A stretch of 27,117 nt of DNA from a bacterium (GTDB lineage Bacteria; Bacillota_A; Clostridia; Lachnospirales; Lachnospiraceae): contig SFQZ01000033.1 in NCBI GenBank assembly GCA_004562915.1, positions 1 to 27,117 on the forward strand, in the 5' to 3' direction. A program made the translations under genes and the position numbers. This document shows, piece by piece, positions 7,761 to 15,347 of this stretch. Each line of letters begins with the position of its first letter. Position 1 is the first letter of the stretch. The notes under the pieces were generated by a model. The model was given only the letters and a program-made list of their open reading frames with translations, was not told the DNA's origin and searched no databases.

Positions 7761-7823
7761 ACTTATATATGTTCAAGATTGGTTGAACGTTTCTACAAAC
7801 TACCATAATAGTTGACTATAAGT
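7761..7823 (+). ncRNA. Purine riboswitch aptamer, guanine-type, with shortened loops
   Basis: The parts occur in the purine-riboswitch order: P1 ACTTATA/TATAAGT (7761-7767, 7817-7823), P2 GTTCAA/TTGAAC, L2 GATTGG (7777-7782), core GTTTCTAC (7789-7796), P3 AACTA/TAGTT, L3 CCATAA (7803-7808) and GAC before P1 closes. The C in GAC (7816) is the ligand-pairing position, which indicates guanine or hypoxanthine rather than adenine. GG in L2 and CC in L3, needed for the loop-loop contact, are kept. Both loops are one base shorter than the usual seven, and J1/2 (TAT) also looks short. It lies directly upstream of guanine deaminase, which supports the assignment. Confidence 0.75.
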
Positions 7824-7860
7824 TCCCGCTGCTTTTATATCAAAGCAGTGGGAATTTCTA
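7820..7860 (+). terminator. Terminator-like hairpin of the riboswitch
   Basis: Stem TTCCCGCTGCTTT (7823-7835) with AAAGCAGTGGGAA (7842-7854) has 13 pairs including one G-T, followed by TTTCTA. It can extend by three pairs (7820-7822 with 7855-7857) into the 3' strand of aptamer P1. P1 and the full hairpin therefore compete over about four bases. This suggests a ligand-ON arrangement, although the T-run is short. Confidence 0.6.
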
Positions 7861-7883
7861 CGTTCAGAGAGAGGAGAAATAAA

Positions 7884-9182
7884 ATGGGAACCGATTTTAT
7901 TCTTAAAGGGAATATTTGCTACAGCCGGAAGAGTGATAATATTGAAGTGGCAGAAAATCAATATGTAATTTGTGTGGAAGGTAGAAGCGAAGGTGTATTC
8001 AAAGAAATCCCGGATGCATATGAGAATCTGCCGGTTATTGACTATGGAGATCACATCATTATTCCAGGGCTGACGGATCTGCATATCCATGCACCCCAGT
8101 ATTCATTCCGTGGCCTTGGAATGGACTTGGAACTTTTGGATTGGCTGGAAACAAATACGTTCCCGGAAGAAGCCAAATTTAAGGACTTAGAATATGCAGA
8201 TAAAGCTTACAGAATTTTTACCGATAATCTTAAAAAGAGTGCAACGACAAGGGCGTGTGTGTTTGCGACGGTTCATCGTGATGCAACGATGCTTTTGATG
8301 GATCGGTTGGAAGAAAGTGGATTAGTAACTATGGTGGGTAAAGTAAATATGGATAGGAATGCACCGGATTATCTGAGTGAGGAGTCTTACAGGGTATCGG
8401 CGGAAGAAACTGTAAAATGGCTGATGCAAGTGGAGAACCGGAAATATCAAAATACACTTCCGATTCTTACGCCACGCTTTACTCCAAGCTGTACAGATGA
8501 GCTTATGAATGAACTGAATAAGATACAAAAGCTTTATAGGCTTCCAGTACAGTCTCATCTTTCGGAAAATCCAAGTGAAGGAGAATGGGTGAAAGAATTA
8601 TGTCCCTGGGCAGAAGTATATGCAGATGCATATGCCAGATTCGATTTGTTTGGTGGAGAATGTCCTACAATAATGGCGCATTGTGTTTATAGTAATGAGA
8701 AAGAAATAAAAATGATAAAAGAGCGGGGCGTTTTTGTCGCTCATTGTCCGGAATCTAACGCAAATCTGGCATCGGGAGCAGCACCTGTGCGTCGTTTCCT
8801 GGAGGAAGGAATTCATGTTGGGCTGGGGAGTGACGTGGCTGCCGGTTCATCAGAAAATATTTTTTATGCCATGACACAGGCAATTCAGGTCTCCAAGCTC
8901 AGATGGAGAATGCTGGATTCTTCCTTAAAACCACTCACAATTGATGAAGTATTCTATATGGCCACAAAAGGAGGCGGAGCATTCTTTGGAAGAGTAGGAA
9001 GTTTTGAACCGGGATATGAATTTGATGCGGTTGTCCTGGATGACAGCCGCCTGGAGCATCCGCAGAAACTAGATGTGGGAAAAAGGCTGGAACGGCTGAT
9101 TTATTTAGCGGATGACAGAGAAATTAAGGAAAAATATATAAGAGGGAAAAGTGTTTCTTGCCAAAAAATGTGGAGGTCTTAG
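7884..9182 (+). CDS. guaD: Guanine deaminase
   Basis: Converts guanine to xanthine and ammonia in purine salvage and breakdown; a cytoplasmic zinc amidohydrolase. The start at 7884 follows GAGGAG with good spacing; the open frame back to 7812 runs through the riboswitch. The 432 residues carry the family's metal and substrate motifs: PGLTDLHIHAPQY (H67, H69), SHLSEN (H225, E228), AHCVYS (H266) and GSDVAAGSS (D317). Length matches the family. A guanine-type riboswitch in its leader gives substrate-linked control. The gene appears monocistronic. Confidence 0.93.
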   Translation: MGTDFILKGNICYSRKSDNIEVAENQYVICVEGRSEGVFKEIPDAYENLPVIDYGDHIIIPGLTDLHIHAPQYSFRGLGMDLELLDWLETNTFPEEAKFKDLEYADKAYRIFTDNLKKSATTRACVFATVHRDATMLLMDRLEESGLVTMVGKVNMDRNAPDYLSEESYRVSAEETVKWLMQVENRKYQNTLPILTPRFTPSCTDELMNELNKIQKLYRLPVQSHLSENPSEGEWVKELCPWAEVYADAYARFDLFGGECPTIMAHCVYSNEKEIKMIKERGVFVAHCPESNANLASGAAPVRRFLEEGIHVGLGSDVAAGSSENIFYAMTQAIQVSKLRWRMLDSSLKPLTIDEVFYMATKGGGAFFGRVGSFEPGYEFDAVVLDDSRLEHPQKLDVGKRLERLIYLADDREIKEKYIRGKSVSCQKMWRS

Positions 9183-9232
9183 TAGTTTTAAAATACTTCG
9201 TGAAACAACCCTGACCTGGACTTTCCTTCATA

Positions 9233-9260
9233 TTTACTTTTTTCGCCTAAATGCTATAAT
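9233..9260 (+). promoter_or_regulatory. Probable promoter for pgsA
   Basis: The extended -10 TGCTATAAT (TATAAT at 9255-9260) is preceded by a weak -35-like TTTACT (9233-9238) 16 bp upstream. It would give a leader of nearly 300 bases before pgsA. The rest of 9183-9300 shows nothing else recognisable. Confidence 0.5.
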
Positions 9261-9313
9261 ATAAGTGAAACTCATTAGCTCATAACATGAACATATTTCT
9301 AAACACACAAAAC

Positions 9314-9343
9314 ATCTATAATGTTTTTAACAACATTATAGAT
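9314..9343. repeat. 12-bp perfect inverted repeat in the pgsA leader
   Basis: ATCTATAATGTT (9314-9325) and AACATTATAGAT (9332-9343) are perfect reverse complements with a 6-base loop. No T-run follows, so it is not a classical terminator. It could be an operator or a leader hairpin. Confidence 0.6.
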
Positions 9344-9375
9344 ACAAAATTAGAGTGACCAGGGAACCCGTCCCC

Positions 9376-9540
9376 CTAGTACACCGAATAATAAGTAACT
9401 GACACCTTGACTTGTCTGATTTTTCATCTGCAGCGTTGTCGTCAATCGACGTAGCCACCGCTACGCCTCATTCTTCCGCCTTGCATATGAAACAATCATC
9501 CTGCGTCAATGTATCAGAAACTTATTTTTCGGTGTACTAG
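9376..9540. repeat. 165-bp fold-back (MITE-like) element
   Basis: The ends are inverted repeats: CTAGTACACCGAA at 9376-9388 and its exact complement at 9528-9540. Imperfect pairing continues inward along nearly the whole length, to an apex hairpin CGTAGC-CACC-GCTACG (9450-9465) at the exact centre. The element has no ORF and ends six bases before the pgsA ribosome site. I recall similar sequences dispersed in Lachnospiraceae genomes, but that was not checked. Just outside it, AGTGACC (left, from 9354) and TCACT (right, 9541-9545) are complementary, as if it had inserted into another palindrome. Confidence 0.75.
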
Positions 9541-9556
9541 TCACTAGGAGGATACG

Positions 9557-10114
9557 ATGATGAAAGAAAGGAAAAAAGAACTATTTTCAATACCAAATAT
9601 GCTCGGATATTTTCGTATACTGATGCTGCCGGTGTTTTTGATACGCTATTACCGGGCTAAAACAAGGGAAGAATTTACTATAACGTTTGTGATTCTGGGA
9701 CTGATCTTTTTGTCAGATGCTCTGGATGGCTTTATCGCGAGAAGATTTAACATGATTACAAATTTTGGAAAAATTTTGGATCCAGTGGCGGACAAATTGG
9801 TTCAGGGAACACTTGCCCTTGCGGTTGCGCTCAGACATCCATGGATGAAAGTGTTTTTTATTGTGTTTTTGGTCAAAGAAATCTATATGGCGGTCATGGG
9901 GATTTATTTGCTGAAGGTGAAAAAAACGTTAAATGGTGCACAGTGGTACGGAAAAGTGTGTACTGCAGTGGTGGACGTTTGCATTCTGGTTCTCCTGTTT
10001 ATACCGAATATTCCGGATGCGGTAGGCAATGCGATGATTGTTCTGATGATCGGGCTGGAAGTATTTGCAATCATGATGTACTTGAAATTTCATTCGCAGT
10101 TACTTTGTAAGTAA
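9557..10114 (+). CDS. pgsA: CDP-alcohol phosphatidyltransferase, phosphatidylglycerophosphate synthase type
   Basis: Membrane enzyme of phospholipid synthesis, probably joining CDP-diacylglycerol and glycerol-3-phosphate. The 185 residues contain the complete CDP-alcohol phosphotransferase signature: D54xxD57G58xxA61R62, then G71, D75 and D79 (SDALDGFIARRF ... GKILDPVADK). Hydrophobic helices lie on both sides. AGGAGG (9546-9551) precedes two consecutive ATGs; the second, at 9560, has the better spacing. The ribosome site starts six bases after the fold-back element, so translation may be affected by that structure. The exact alcohol acceptor is inferred from length and general similarity. 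Confidence 0.85.
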   Translation: MMKERKKELFSIPNMLGYFRILMLPVFLIRYYRAKTREEFTITFVILGLIFLSDALDGFIARRFNMITNFGKILDPVADKLVQGTLALAVALRHPWMKVFFIVFLVKEIYMAVMGIYLLKVKKTLNGAQWYGKVCTAVVDVCILVLLFIPNIPDAVGNAMIVLMIGLEVFAIMMYLKFHSQLLCK

Positions 10115-10168
10115 ATTTGTTGTGAATCGAGCCCGCGTTTATAGACATGGAAGCAAAATAGTGGCATT

Positions 10169-10183
10169 ATGAACATTGTTCAT
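10169..10183. promoter_or_regulatory. Candidate operator of the decayed TetR-type gene
   Basis: ATGAAC-ATT-GTTCAT is a perfect 6-3-6 inverted repeat located 17 bases before the TetR remnant start, as expected for an autoregulatory site. Confidence 0.4.
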
Positions 10184-10199
10184 GTTGGAGGTAAGTGGA

Positions 10200-10567
10200 A
10201 TGAATACGAGCATCACATCGAAGGAAGCGATTTTTCGTTTTCCGGATATGTTAGGTATTTGTTTGAATGCGTACAGAAGGGAGTCGGGGAATACCCGGAT
10301 TTTTTTGCCACCCATTCAATCAGCCTTGCGAATTCGGAAAAAGGGAAAGCAAAACGCACTATGCAGCGTTATTTCACGCATATGAAAGCGGGACTTTTGA
10401 ATGTACTGCACGCGGATCAGGCAGTTGCCAAAGGCGCATTTTCGGAGTCATTTACTGAGGAGACGTTTGTTGGATTTGTGCTCGACAATATATTGCTTTT
10501 TCTTATACAAGGAAACGGAAACTGTGACACACTTGTTGAGATCATAAGCAGAGTTCTTTACCGGTAA
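10200..10567 (+). pseudogene. TetR/AcrR-family regulator, DNA-binding domain deleted
   Basis: GGAGG (10187-10191) and an ATG at 10200 begin a typical TetR start (MNTSITSKEAI). After about 12 codons the frame changes. The remaining sequence, read in another frame (GYVRYLFECVQKG through the stop at 10565-10567), matches the C-terminal ligand domain of TetR regulators. The helix-turn-helix normally lying between them is missing. The simplest reading is an internal deletion that also shifted the frame. An ORF from 10169 covers the C-terminal part but starts inside the operator and is not the native start. The product could not bind DNA. Confidence 0.75.
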
Positions 10568-10582
10568 CATAATTCCCGCCAG

Positions 10583-11002
10583 ATGGCGGTCATTCTGGGG
10601 TGTGGCGATGCGTTTCACCTCGTACCGAGAGCGATTGCACTTTGCACGACGGGGCTGGAAAATTATACGACAGCGCTCGGCAGAATTGTGTTGTGTCTCA
10701 TGCCGCAAAATGAATGGACCAGTGCCGAGGCACCACTGTCCTGGGGGATTTACCGGAATATTCCGTTTACCATTCTTGGTATATTAATTGTGATTTTGTT
10801 CTGTCAAAGTGCAGAGAAGACGAAGGATGAAGCGTTCCGGTTTTTGTATCTTGCTGTGATCTTTAGTTTCGCTTGTTATATTCCGGTTGTGCTGTTTGCG
10901 GATACAGTGCCGCCTGTAGGGATGCTGATGATTCCGAAGACATGCGCCTATGTCTGGGTTGTTCTGATTGGTTACAAAGCGATGAAAGGAAGCGAGAATT
11001 AA
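10583..11002 (+). pseudogene. Membrane protein remnant with internal deletions
   Basis: The 139-residue frame starts abruptly with GCGDAFHLVPR, which looks like the inside of a multi-pass membrane protein. It passes through a junction near IALCTTGLENYTTALGRIVLCLMPQNEW and then continues with plausible helices (GIYRNIPFTILGILIVILF and MLMIPKTCAYVWVVLIGY). There is no ribosome site before 10583, and the first membrane helices seem to be absent. I read it as a protein that has lost its N-terminus and a middle segment while staying in frame. Its stop overlaps the next start (TAATG at 11000-11004), showing the original coupling. The family is unnamed to my knowledge. Confidence 0.55.
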
Positions 11003-11275
11003 TGAAAAAATATTTGGATTTTTCACTGGGATACGCGATTGCTGCTATGGCAGGAGCTGCAGAAAGTGAAAAGTTTCCGGGTATTTATGTGGATTTATAA
11101 TATCGGAGTTCCGCTCACAGCGGTCATGATGTTGGTGCGCGGTGTGACACAGGTACTCGGTTTGTCACTTTCATCTGCGCTTAGCGCCTCCATTTCAGGG
11201 ATTGCTGGAATTGGGCATATTTTGACCGGAGTGGGAATTGTTTTATTATTGATTTCGTTAAAGAAGACAGTATAA
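11002..11275 (+). pseudogene. DUF2871-like membrane protein, internal deletion with frameshift
   Basis: The start MKKYLDFSLGYAIAAMAG is in one frame, which then ends at 11100. The continuation (KVKSFRVFMWIYNIGVPLTA through LLLISLKKTV, stop at 11273-11275) is in another frame. Together they give the first and last parts of a DUF2871-type protein, with the middle, including the usual conserved His-containing helix, missing. The junction lies near 11050-11065. The gene was coupled to the previous one by a TAATG overlap. It is the third consecutive gene with an internal deletion. Confidence 0.65.
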
Positions 11276-11288
11276 GGGGGAATAATAT

Positions 11289-11348
11289 ATGCATCTTGTA
11301 CCTGTTAAGAAACTTGCGGCCCGCAGTCTTGAATTCAGAGCCTATTAA
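11289..11348 (+). pseudogene. 19-codon gene start, probable remnant
   Basis: AAGGGGG (11274-11280) is followed eight bases later by ATG and a 19-residue frame beginning MHLVPVKKLAARS, which ends at TAA 11346-11348 inside the pgi promoter. A good ribosome site on such a short frame, next to deleted genes, suggests the beginning of a gene whose remainder is lost. A real small peptide cannot be excluded. Confidence 0.35.
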
Positions 11349-11357
11349 TAGTATAAT
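11329..11357 (+). promoter_or_regulatory. Promoter of pgi
   Basis: TTGAAT (11329-11334), a 17-bp spacer and TATAAT (11352-11357). It lies about 50 bases before the pgi ribosome site. Confidence 0.75.
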
Positions 11358-11412
11358 TATAAGAGTTCATGAGAATTTATAAGTCAATATCTTTATTAAG
11401 GAGGAAACTATT

Positions 11413-12993
11413 ATGGTTACCTGGAAGAACTTAGATACCCTTGCTTCCTATCAGGAATTGGAAAATGTGGATCGTGTGAATCTGGCGGAAGTGATGAGTG
11501 GTGAAAATGGTGCAGAACGTGTAAGAAATTATAGTATACCGATGGCTGCAGGGCTTACTTATAATTATGCGGCGAAGCAGGTAGATGATGATGTATTAAA
11601 CGCTCTTGCTAAACTGGCCAAGGAGGCACAGCTTACGGAGAAATTCAAAGCTCTTTATAATGGTGAAGTGATCAATACAGGGGAAAAACGTCTTGTGCTT
11701 CATCAGTTGACACGCGGACAGTTGGGTGATCCGGTAGTGGCAGACGGCGTTGACAAACGTGCATTTTATGTAGAGCAGCAGGATAAGATTGCTGATTTTG
11801 CAAATAAAGTACATGCGGGAGAGATTACGAACGCAGCAGGAGAAAAATTTACAACGGTTGTACAGATTGGTATCGGCGGAAGTGACCTTGGTCCGCGTGC
11901 GATGTATCTGGCACTTGAGAACTGGGCAAAGAAGAACGGCAAGTTCAAGATGGAAGCGAAATTCATCAGCAACGTAGACCCGGACGACGCGGCAGCAGTT
12001 CTGAATTCTATTGATGTTGCACATTCTATTTTCGTACTGGTTTCTAAGTCAGGTACAACTCTTGAAACTCTGACAAATGAATCCTTTGTGAAGGATGCTC
12101 TGAAAAATGCAGGACTGGATGCTTCAAAGCATATGATTGCTGTTACCAGTGAAACATCTCCGCTTGCAAAGAGTGATGATTACCTCGCAGCATTCTTTAT
12201 GGATGACTATATCGGCGGACGTTTTTCTTCTACATCCGCAGTTGGTGGCGCTGTATTATCTTTGGCATTTGGACCGGAAGTATTTGCAGAGTTCCTGGAA
12301 GGCGCGGCAGAAGAAGACAAGCTTTCTATGAATGAAGATGTATTGAAGAATCCGGAAATGCTGGATGCACTTATTGGTGTTTATGAGCGTAATGTTCTTG
12401 GATATCCGGCAACAACTGTCCTTCCATACTCTCAGGCACTGAGCCGTTTCCCGGCACATCTGCAGCAGCTTGATATGGAATCCAACGGTAAATCCGTAAA
12501 CCGTTTTGGAGAACCTGTAAACTATCCGACCGGTCCGGTGATCTTCGGCGAACCGGGAACGAACGGACAGCATTCTTTCTATCAGCTCCTTCATCAGGGA
12601 ACTGATATTGTACCGCTTCAGTTCGTGGGATTTAAGAACAGCCAGATCGGTACAGATGTTGTGATCCAGGACAGCACAAGCCAGCAGAAGCTCTGCGCTA
12701 ACGTAGTGGCTCAGATCGTTGCATTTGCATGTGGAAAAGCAGATGAGAACCGTAATAAGAACTTTGAAGGCGGCCGTCCGTCAAGCATTATCATCGGTGA
12801 TCAGCTTGACCCGAAGGCGTTGGGCGCACTTCTGGCACACTTCGAAAATAAGATCATGTTCCAGGGATTCGTATGGAATGTGAACAGCTTCGACCAGGAA
12901 GGCGTACAGCTTGGTAAAGTGCTGGCGAAGAGAGTTCTGGCACATGATACAGATGGTGCATTGAAGGAATATAGTGATCTGCTGAATATTTAA
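11413..12993 (+). CDS. pgi: Glucose-6-phosphate isomerase
   Basis: Interconverts glucose-6-phosphate and fructose-6-phosphate in glycolysis and gluconeogenesis; cytoplasmic. The 526 residues include IGIGGSDLGPR, the phosphate-binding SKSGTTLET, GGRFSSTSAVGG and the family signature GEPGTNGQHSFYQLLHQGT. A C-terminal active-site region FDQEGVQLGK is also present. Length and motifs fit the longer (enterobacterial-like) PGI type. AAGGAGG precedes the start with good spacing. The gene is monocistronic, with a clear promoter and terminator. Codon use looks more biased than its neighbours, as in highly expressed genes. Confidence 0.97.
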   Translation: MVTWKNLDTLASYQELENVDRVNLAEVMSGENGAERVRNYSIPMAAGLTYNYAAKQVDDDVLNALAKLAKEAQLTEKFKALYNGEVINTGEKRLVLHQLTRGQLGDPVVADGVDKRAFYVEQQDKIADFANKVHAGEITNAAGEKFTTVVQIGIGGSDLGPRAMYLALENWAKKNGKFKMEAKFISNVDPDDAAAVLNSIDVAHSIFVLVSKSGTTLETLTNESFVKDALKNAGLDASKHMIAVTSETSPLAKSDDYLAAFFMDDYIGGRFSSTSAVGGAVLSLAFGPEVFAEFLEGAAEEDKLSMNEDVLKNPEMLDALIGVYERNVLGYPATTVLPYSQALSRFPAHLQQLDMESNGKSVNRFGEPVNYPTGPVIFGEPGTNGQHSFYQLLHQGTDIVPLQFVGFKNSQIGTDVVIQDSTSQQKLCANVVAQIVAFACGKADENRNKNFEGGRPSSIIIGDQLDPKALGALLAHFENKIMFQGFVWNVNSFDQEGVQLGKVLAKRVLAHDTDGALKEYSDLLNI

Positions 12994-13020
12994 GCATATT
13001 TTACAAAGACTTATACATAG

Positions 13021-13051
13021 AAGGGGGCTTTCTTAATGAAGGCTCCCTTTT
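13021..13051 (+). terminator. Terminator of pgi
   Basis: A 12-pair stem (13021-13032 with 13038-13049, including two G-T pairs), loop TTAAT, followed by TTGGTATTTT. Confidence 0.85.
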
Positions 13052-13081
13052 GGTATTTTGCTCATTCTGATGGGAATTATG

Positions 13082-13126
13082 AATAGATAAAATCTATAAA
13101 TAATTGGTATATAGATTTTATCTATT
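13082..13126. promoter_or_regulatory. 17-bp perfect inverted repeat, candidate operator of the sugar importer
   Basis: AATAGATAAAATCTATA (13082-13098) and its exact complement (13110-13126) flank an 11-base loop. Each arm contains its own small dyad (TAGAT...ATCTA). The right arm touches a likely -35 TTGATA (13126-13131), with a -10-like TAGTAT near 13149. A regulator or leader structure acting on the ABC operon is likely. Confidence 0.55.
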
Positions 13127-13188
13127 TGATATACGGTAAATGTATTGATAGTATATATAAAAGAGATAGTCTATGGGAGGATGAAATT

Positions 13189-14466
13189 ATGAAAAAAAGA
13201 CTAATGAGCATACTGTTGATCACTTCGATGATTGGTGTCATGCTTACCGGATGTGGCGGAAAGAGCGGAAGTGGTGACAGTGAACAAAAAGAAGAGGAAG
13301 GAACAGCCAAAGAAACGATTACCTTTATGGCACCGGATTGGGCAATCCCGACGGACGATCAGCTTGCGGCTTTCACAGAGGAAACCGGAATTGAAGTTGA
13401 GATTTCTGAAGTGGGATGGGATGATATCCGCGAAAAACTGGCGACTGCATCATCAGCAGGACAATGCGCAGCGGATGTAGTAGAGGTTGATTGGTCCTGG
13501 GTAGGAGAGTTCTATGCGGCAGACTGGCTGGAACCATTGGAAGTATCAGATGCGGACAAAGCAGACATGCCTACTCTTGAGACATTTACAAAAGACGGAC
13601 AAGTCCTGGCGATACCATATGCAAATGACTATCGTCTTTCATACTACAACACGAAACAGTTTGAAGAGGCCGGTATCACTGAGGAGCCGCAGACATGGGA
13701 TGAAGTATTGGAAGCCTGCAGAACTTTGAAATCTACCGGAACGGCAGAGTATCCGTTTGCAATCGCTTTAAATGCGGAAGAAAAGACATCAACATGCCTG
13801 ATGTGGCTTGCCTATACCATGAACGGCGTTGTATGGAACGAAGACGGAACCTTCAACGAAGAATCCGTAATGGAAGCTCTTAAGTATATGGAAACGCTTG
13901 TAAAGGAAGAACTGGTTGCACCGGAAGACAAGACATCTTCAGGAATGGATGCTTACAAACGTATTTGCTCCGGAAGCGCAAGCTTTCTGACCGGACCGAC
14001 TTCTTTTGTATCCAGAACAAATAATGAAGAAGAGTGCAGCGTTGTCGGTGAGATCGCGCCGATTCTTGTCCCGGGAAAAGATGCAAAAGCAACGCAGACA
14101 ATGGCATTGCCGGAGGCTATTGGTGTAACAAAAACTTCAGAACACAAAGAAGCTGCAAAGAAATTTGTGGAATGGTATACCTCTGCTGATATGCAGAAGC
14201 AGTTAAATGAAACAAATAGTGCAATTCCAACACGTAATTCGGTTTTGGAAGAACTGATCAATGACGGAACGATTCAGAATGCGGGAGCAATGCTGGAACA
14301 GGCACAGTTGATCGCTTCTCCGTTCCCGAACGGTGTACCTTCTTACTATGCAGAAATGAGCAGTGCAATGTATAATGCAATCAACAAAATGGCACTCGGC
14401 GAACTTACAGCAGAAGAAGCTTTCAATGAAATGGAAACAGCGCTGGAAAAGTTAATTAACGAATAG
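13189..14466 (+). CDS. Sugar ABC transporter substrate-binding lipoprotein
   Basis: Extracellular solute-binding protein, family 1. The start at 13189 has GGGAGG eight bases upstream; the frame extends back to 13126 without support. The 425 residues begin with a lipoprotein signal peptide ending in LTGC (Cys at about residue 21) and a Gly/Ser/Glu-rich linker. The binding-protein fold follows, with typical stretches (YNTKQFEEAGI, PQTWDEVLEACRTL, and KKFVEWYTSADMQKQLNE near the end). It is the first gene of an operon with two permeases. The ligand is probably a mono- or oligosaccharide, but nothing in the neighbourhood fixes it. Confidence 0.92.
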   Translation: MKKRLMSILLITSMIGVMLTGCGGKSGSGDSEQKEEEGTAKETITFMAPDWAIPTDDQLAAFTEETGIEVEISEVGWDDIREKLATASSAGQCAADVVEVDWSWVGEFYAADWLEPLEVSDADKADMPTLETFTKDGQVLAIPYANDYRLSYYNTKQFEEAGITEEPQTWDEVLEACRTLKSTGTAEYPFAIALNAEEKTSTCLMWLAYTMNGVVWNEDGTFNEESVMEALKYMETLVKEELVAPEDKTSSGMDAYKRICSGSASFLTGPTSFVSRTNNEEECSVVGEIAPILVPGKDAKATQTMALPEAIGVTKTSEHKEAAKKFVEWYTSADMQKQLNETNSAIPTRNSVLEELINDGTIQNAGAMLEQAQLIASPFPNGVPSYYAEMSSAMYNAINKMALGELTAEEAFNEMETALEKLINE

Positions 14467-14480
14467 TTAGGAAATAAATA

Positions 14481-15347
14481 ATGAAAAAAAAGATATTACC
14501 TTATCTTTTACTAACACCCATGATTCTCATCATGGGTGTATTAGTATTTTATCCGATTATTGCGACATTTTCATATAGTTTAAAGAAATGGAAACTGACG
14601 GCCCCGGGAGATATCCATTTTGTGGGAATCAAGAATTATCTTGATATAATTCAGTCGGACTCATTCTGGTACAGTATGCAGAATACGATATTTATTCTGG
14701 TCTTTGTTGTGGTCTTTACTACTTTGATCGGATATCTTGTGGCATCATTTTTGAATGTAGATGTGAAATGGTCAGGCATTTTGCTATCATTGTCTATATT
14801 GCCATGGGCGTTGCCGCCGTATGTAAATGGAGTATTGTGGAAGTTTGTATTTTTCTCCGGATATGGATTCTTGAATAAACTTTTGATAGGCCTTGGGACC
14901 ACTAGTAAACCAATCGAATTTCTTGGATCGAGATGGACGCTTCTGCTGGTGATTTCCATTGTGGTGGTCTGGAGGAGCATTCCTTTTATGGCCTTGGTTT
15001 GTCTGGCGGGAAGACAGTCGATTCCGGTGGACTTTTATGAGGCGGCTAAGATGGACGGCGGAACACTGGGAATGATTTTCAGATATATTACTATGCCTCT
15101 CATGAGACCGTTTATTGCGGTGGGTATCACATCGACATCCGTAACAGCGATCAATGTATTTGATGAAATTGTTGCACTTTCAGGATATAGCGATCTGGGA
15201 AAAAATATATTGATGGAGAGCTATCTTACGACATTTACGTTCCTGAATTTTGGAAAAGGAAGTGCCATGACCTATATCGTCATGTTTTTTGCGTTGATTC
15301 TTGGAGTATTCTACTTGCGCAGCCTGAATAAGGAGGTGGAATACTAG
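14481..15347 (+). CDS. Sugar ABC transporter permease, MalF/UgpA type
   Basis: A 288-residue inner permease with six predicted membrane helices, the first at residues 8-28. The cytoplasmic EAA loop at about residue 185 (YEAAKMDGGTLGMIFRYITM) docks the ATPase. It lies 14 bases after the binding-protein gene, and its stop overlaps the start of the second permease by one base. It forms the heterodimeric channel with the following gene. Confidence 0.93.
   Translation: MKKKILPYLLLTPMILIMGVLVFYPIIATFSYSLKKWKLTAPGDIHFVGIKNYLDIIQSDSFWYSMQNTIFILVFVVVFTTLIGYLVASFLNVDVKWSGILLSLSILPWALPPYVNGVLWKFVFFSGYGFLNKLLIGLGTTSKPIEFLGSRWTLLLVISIVVVWRSIPFMALVCLAGRQSIPVDFYEAAKMDGGTLGMIFRYITMPLMRPFIAVGITSTSVTAINVFDEIVALSGYSDLGKNILMESYLTTFTFLNFGKGSAMTYIVMFFALILGVFYLRSLNKEVEY

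Noticed and set aside
7812..7883. N-terminal extension of guanine deaminase
   Set aside because: It is made of riboswitch P3/P1 and the terminator hairpin; the ATG at 7884 has GAGGAG upstream.
9376..9540. CRISPR repeat or tRNA-like structure
   Set aside because: There is a single fold-back unit with no regular spacer array and no cloverleaf or anticodon arm.
10169..10567. Intact 132-codon gene
   Set aside because: The start lies inside an inverted repeat and lacks a ribosome site. The sequence is the C-terminal part of a TetR protein whose real start is at 10200 in another frame.
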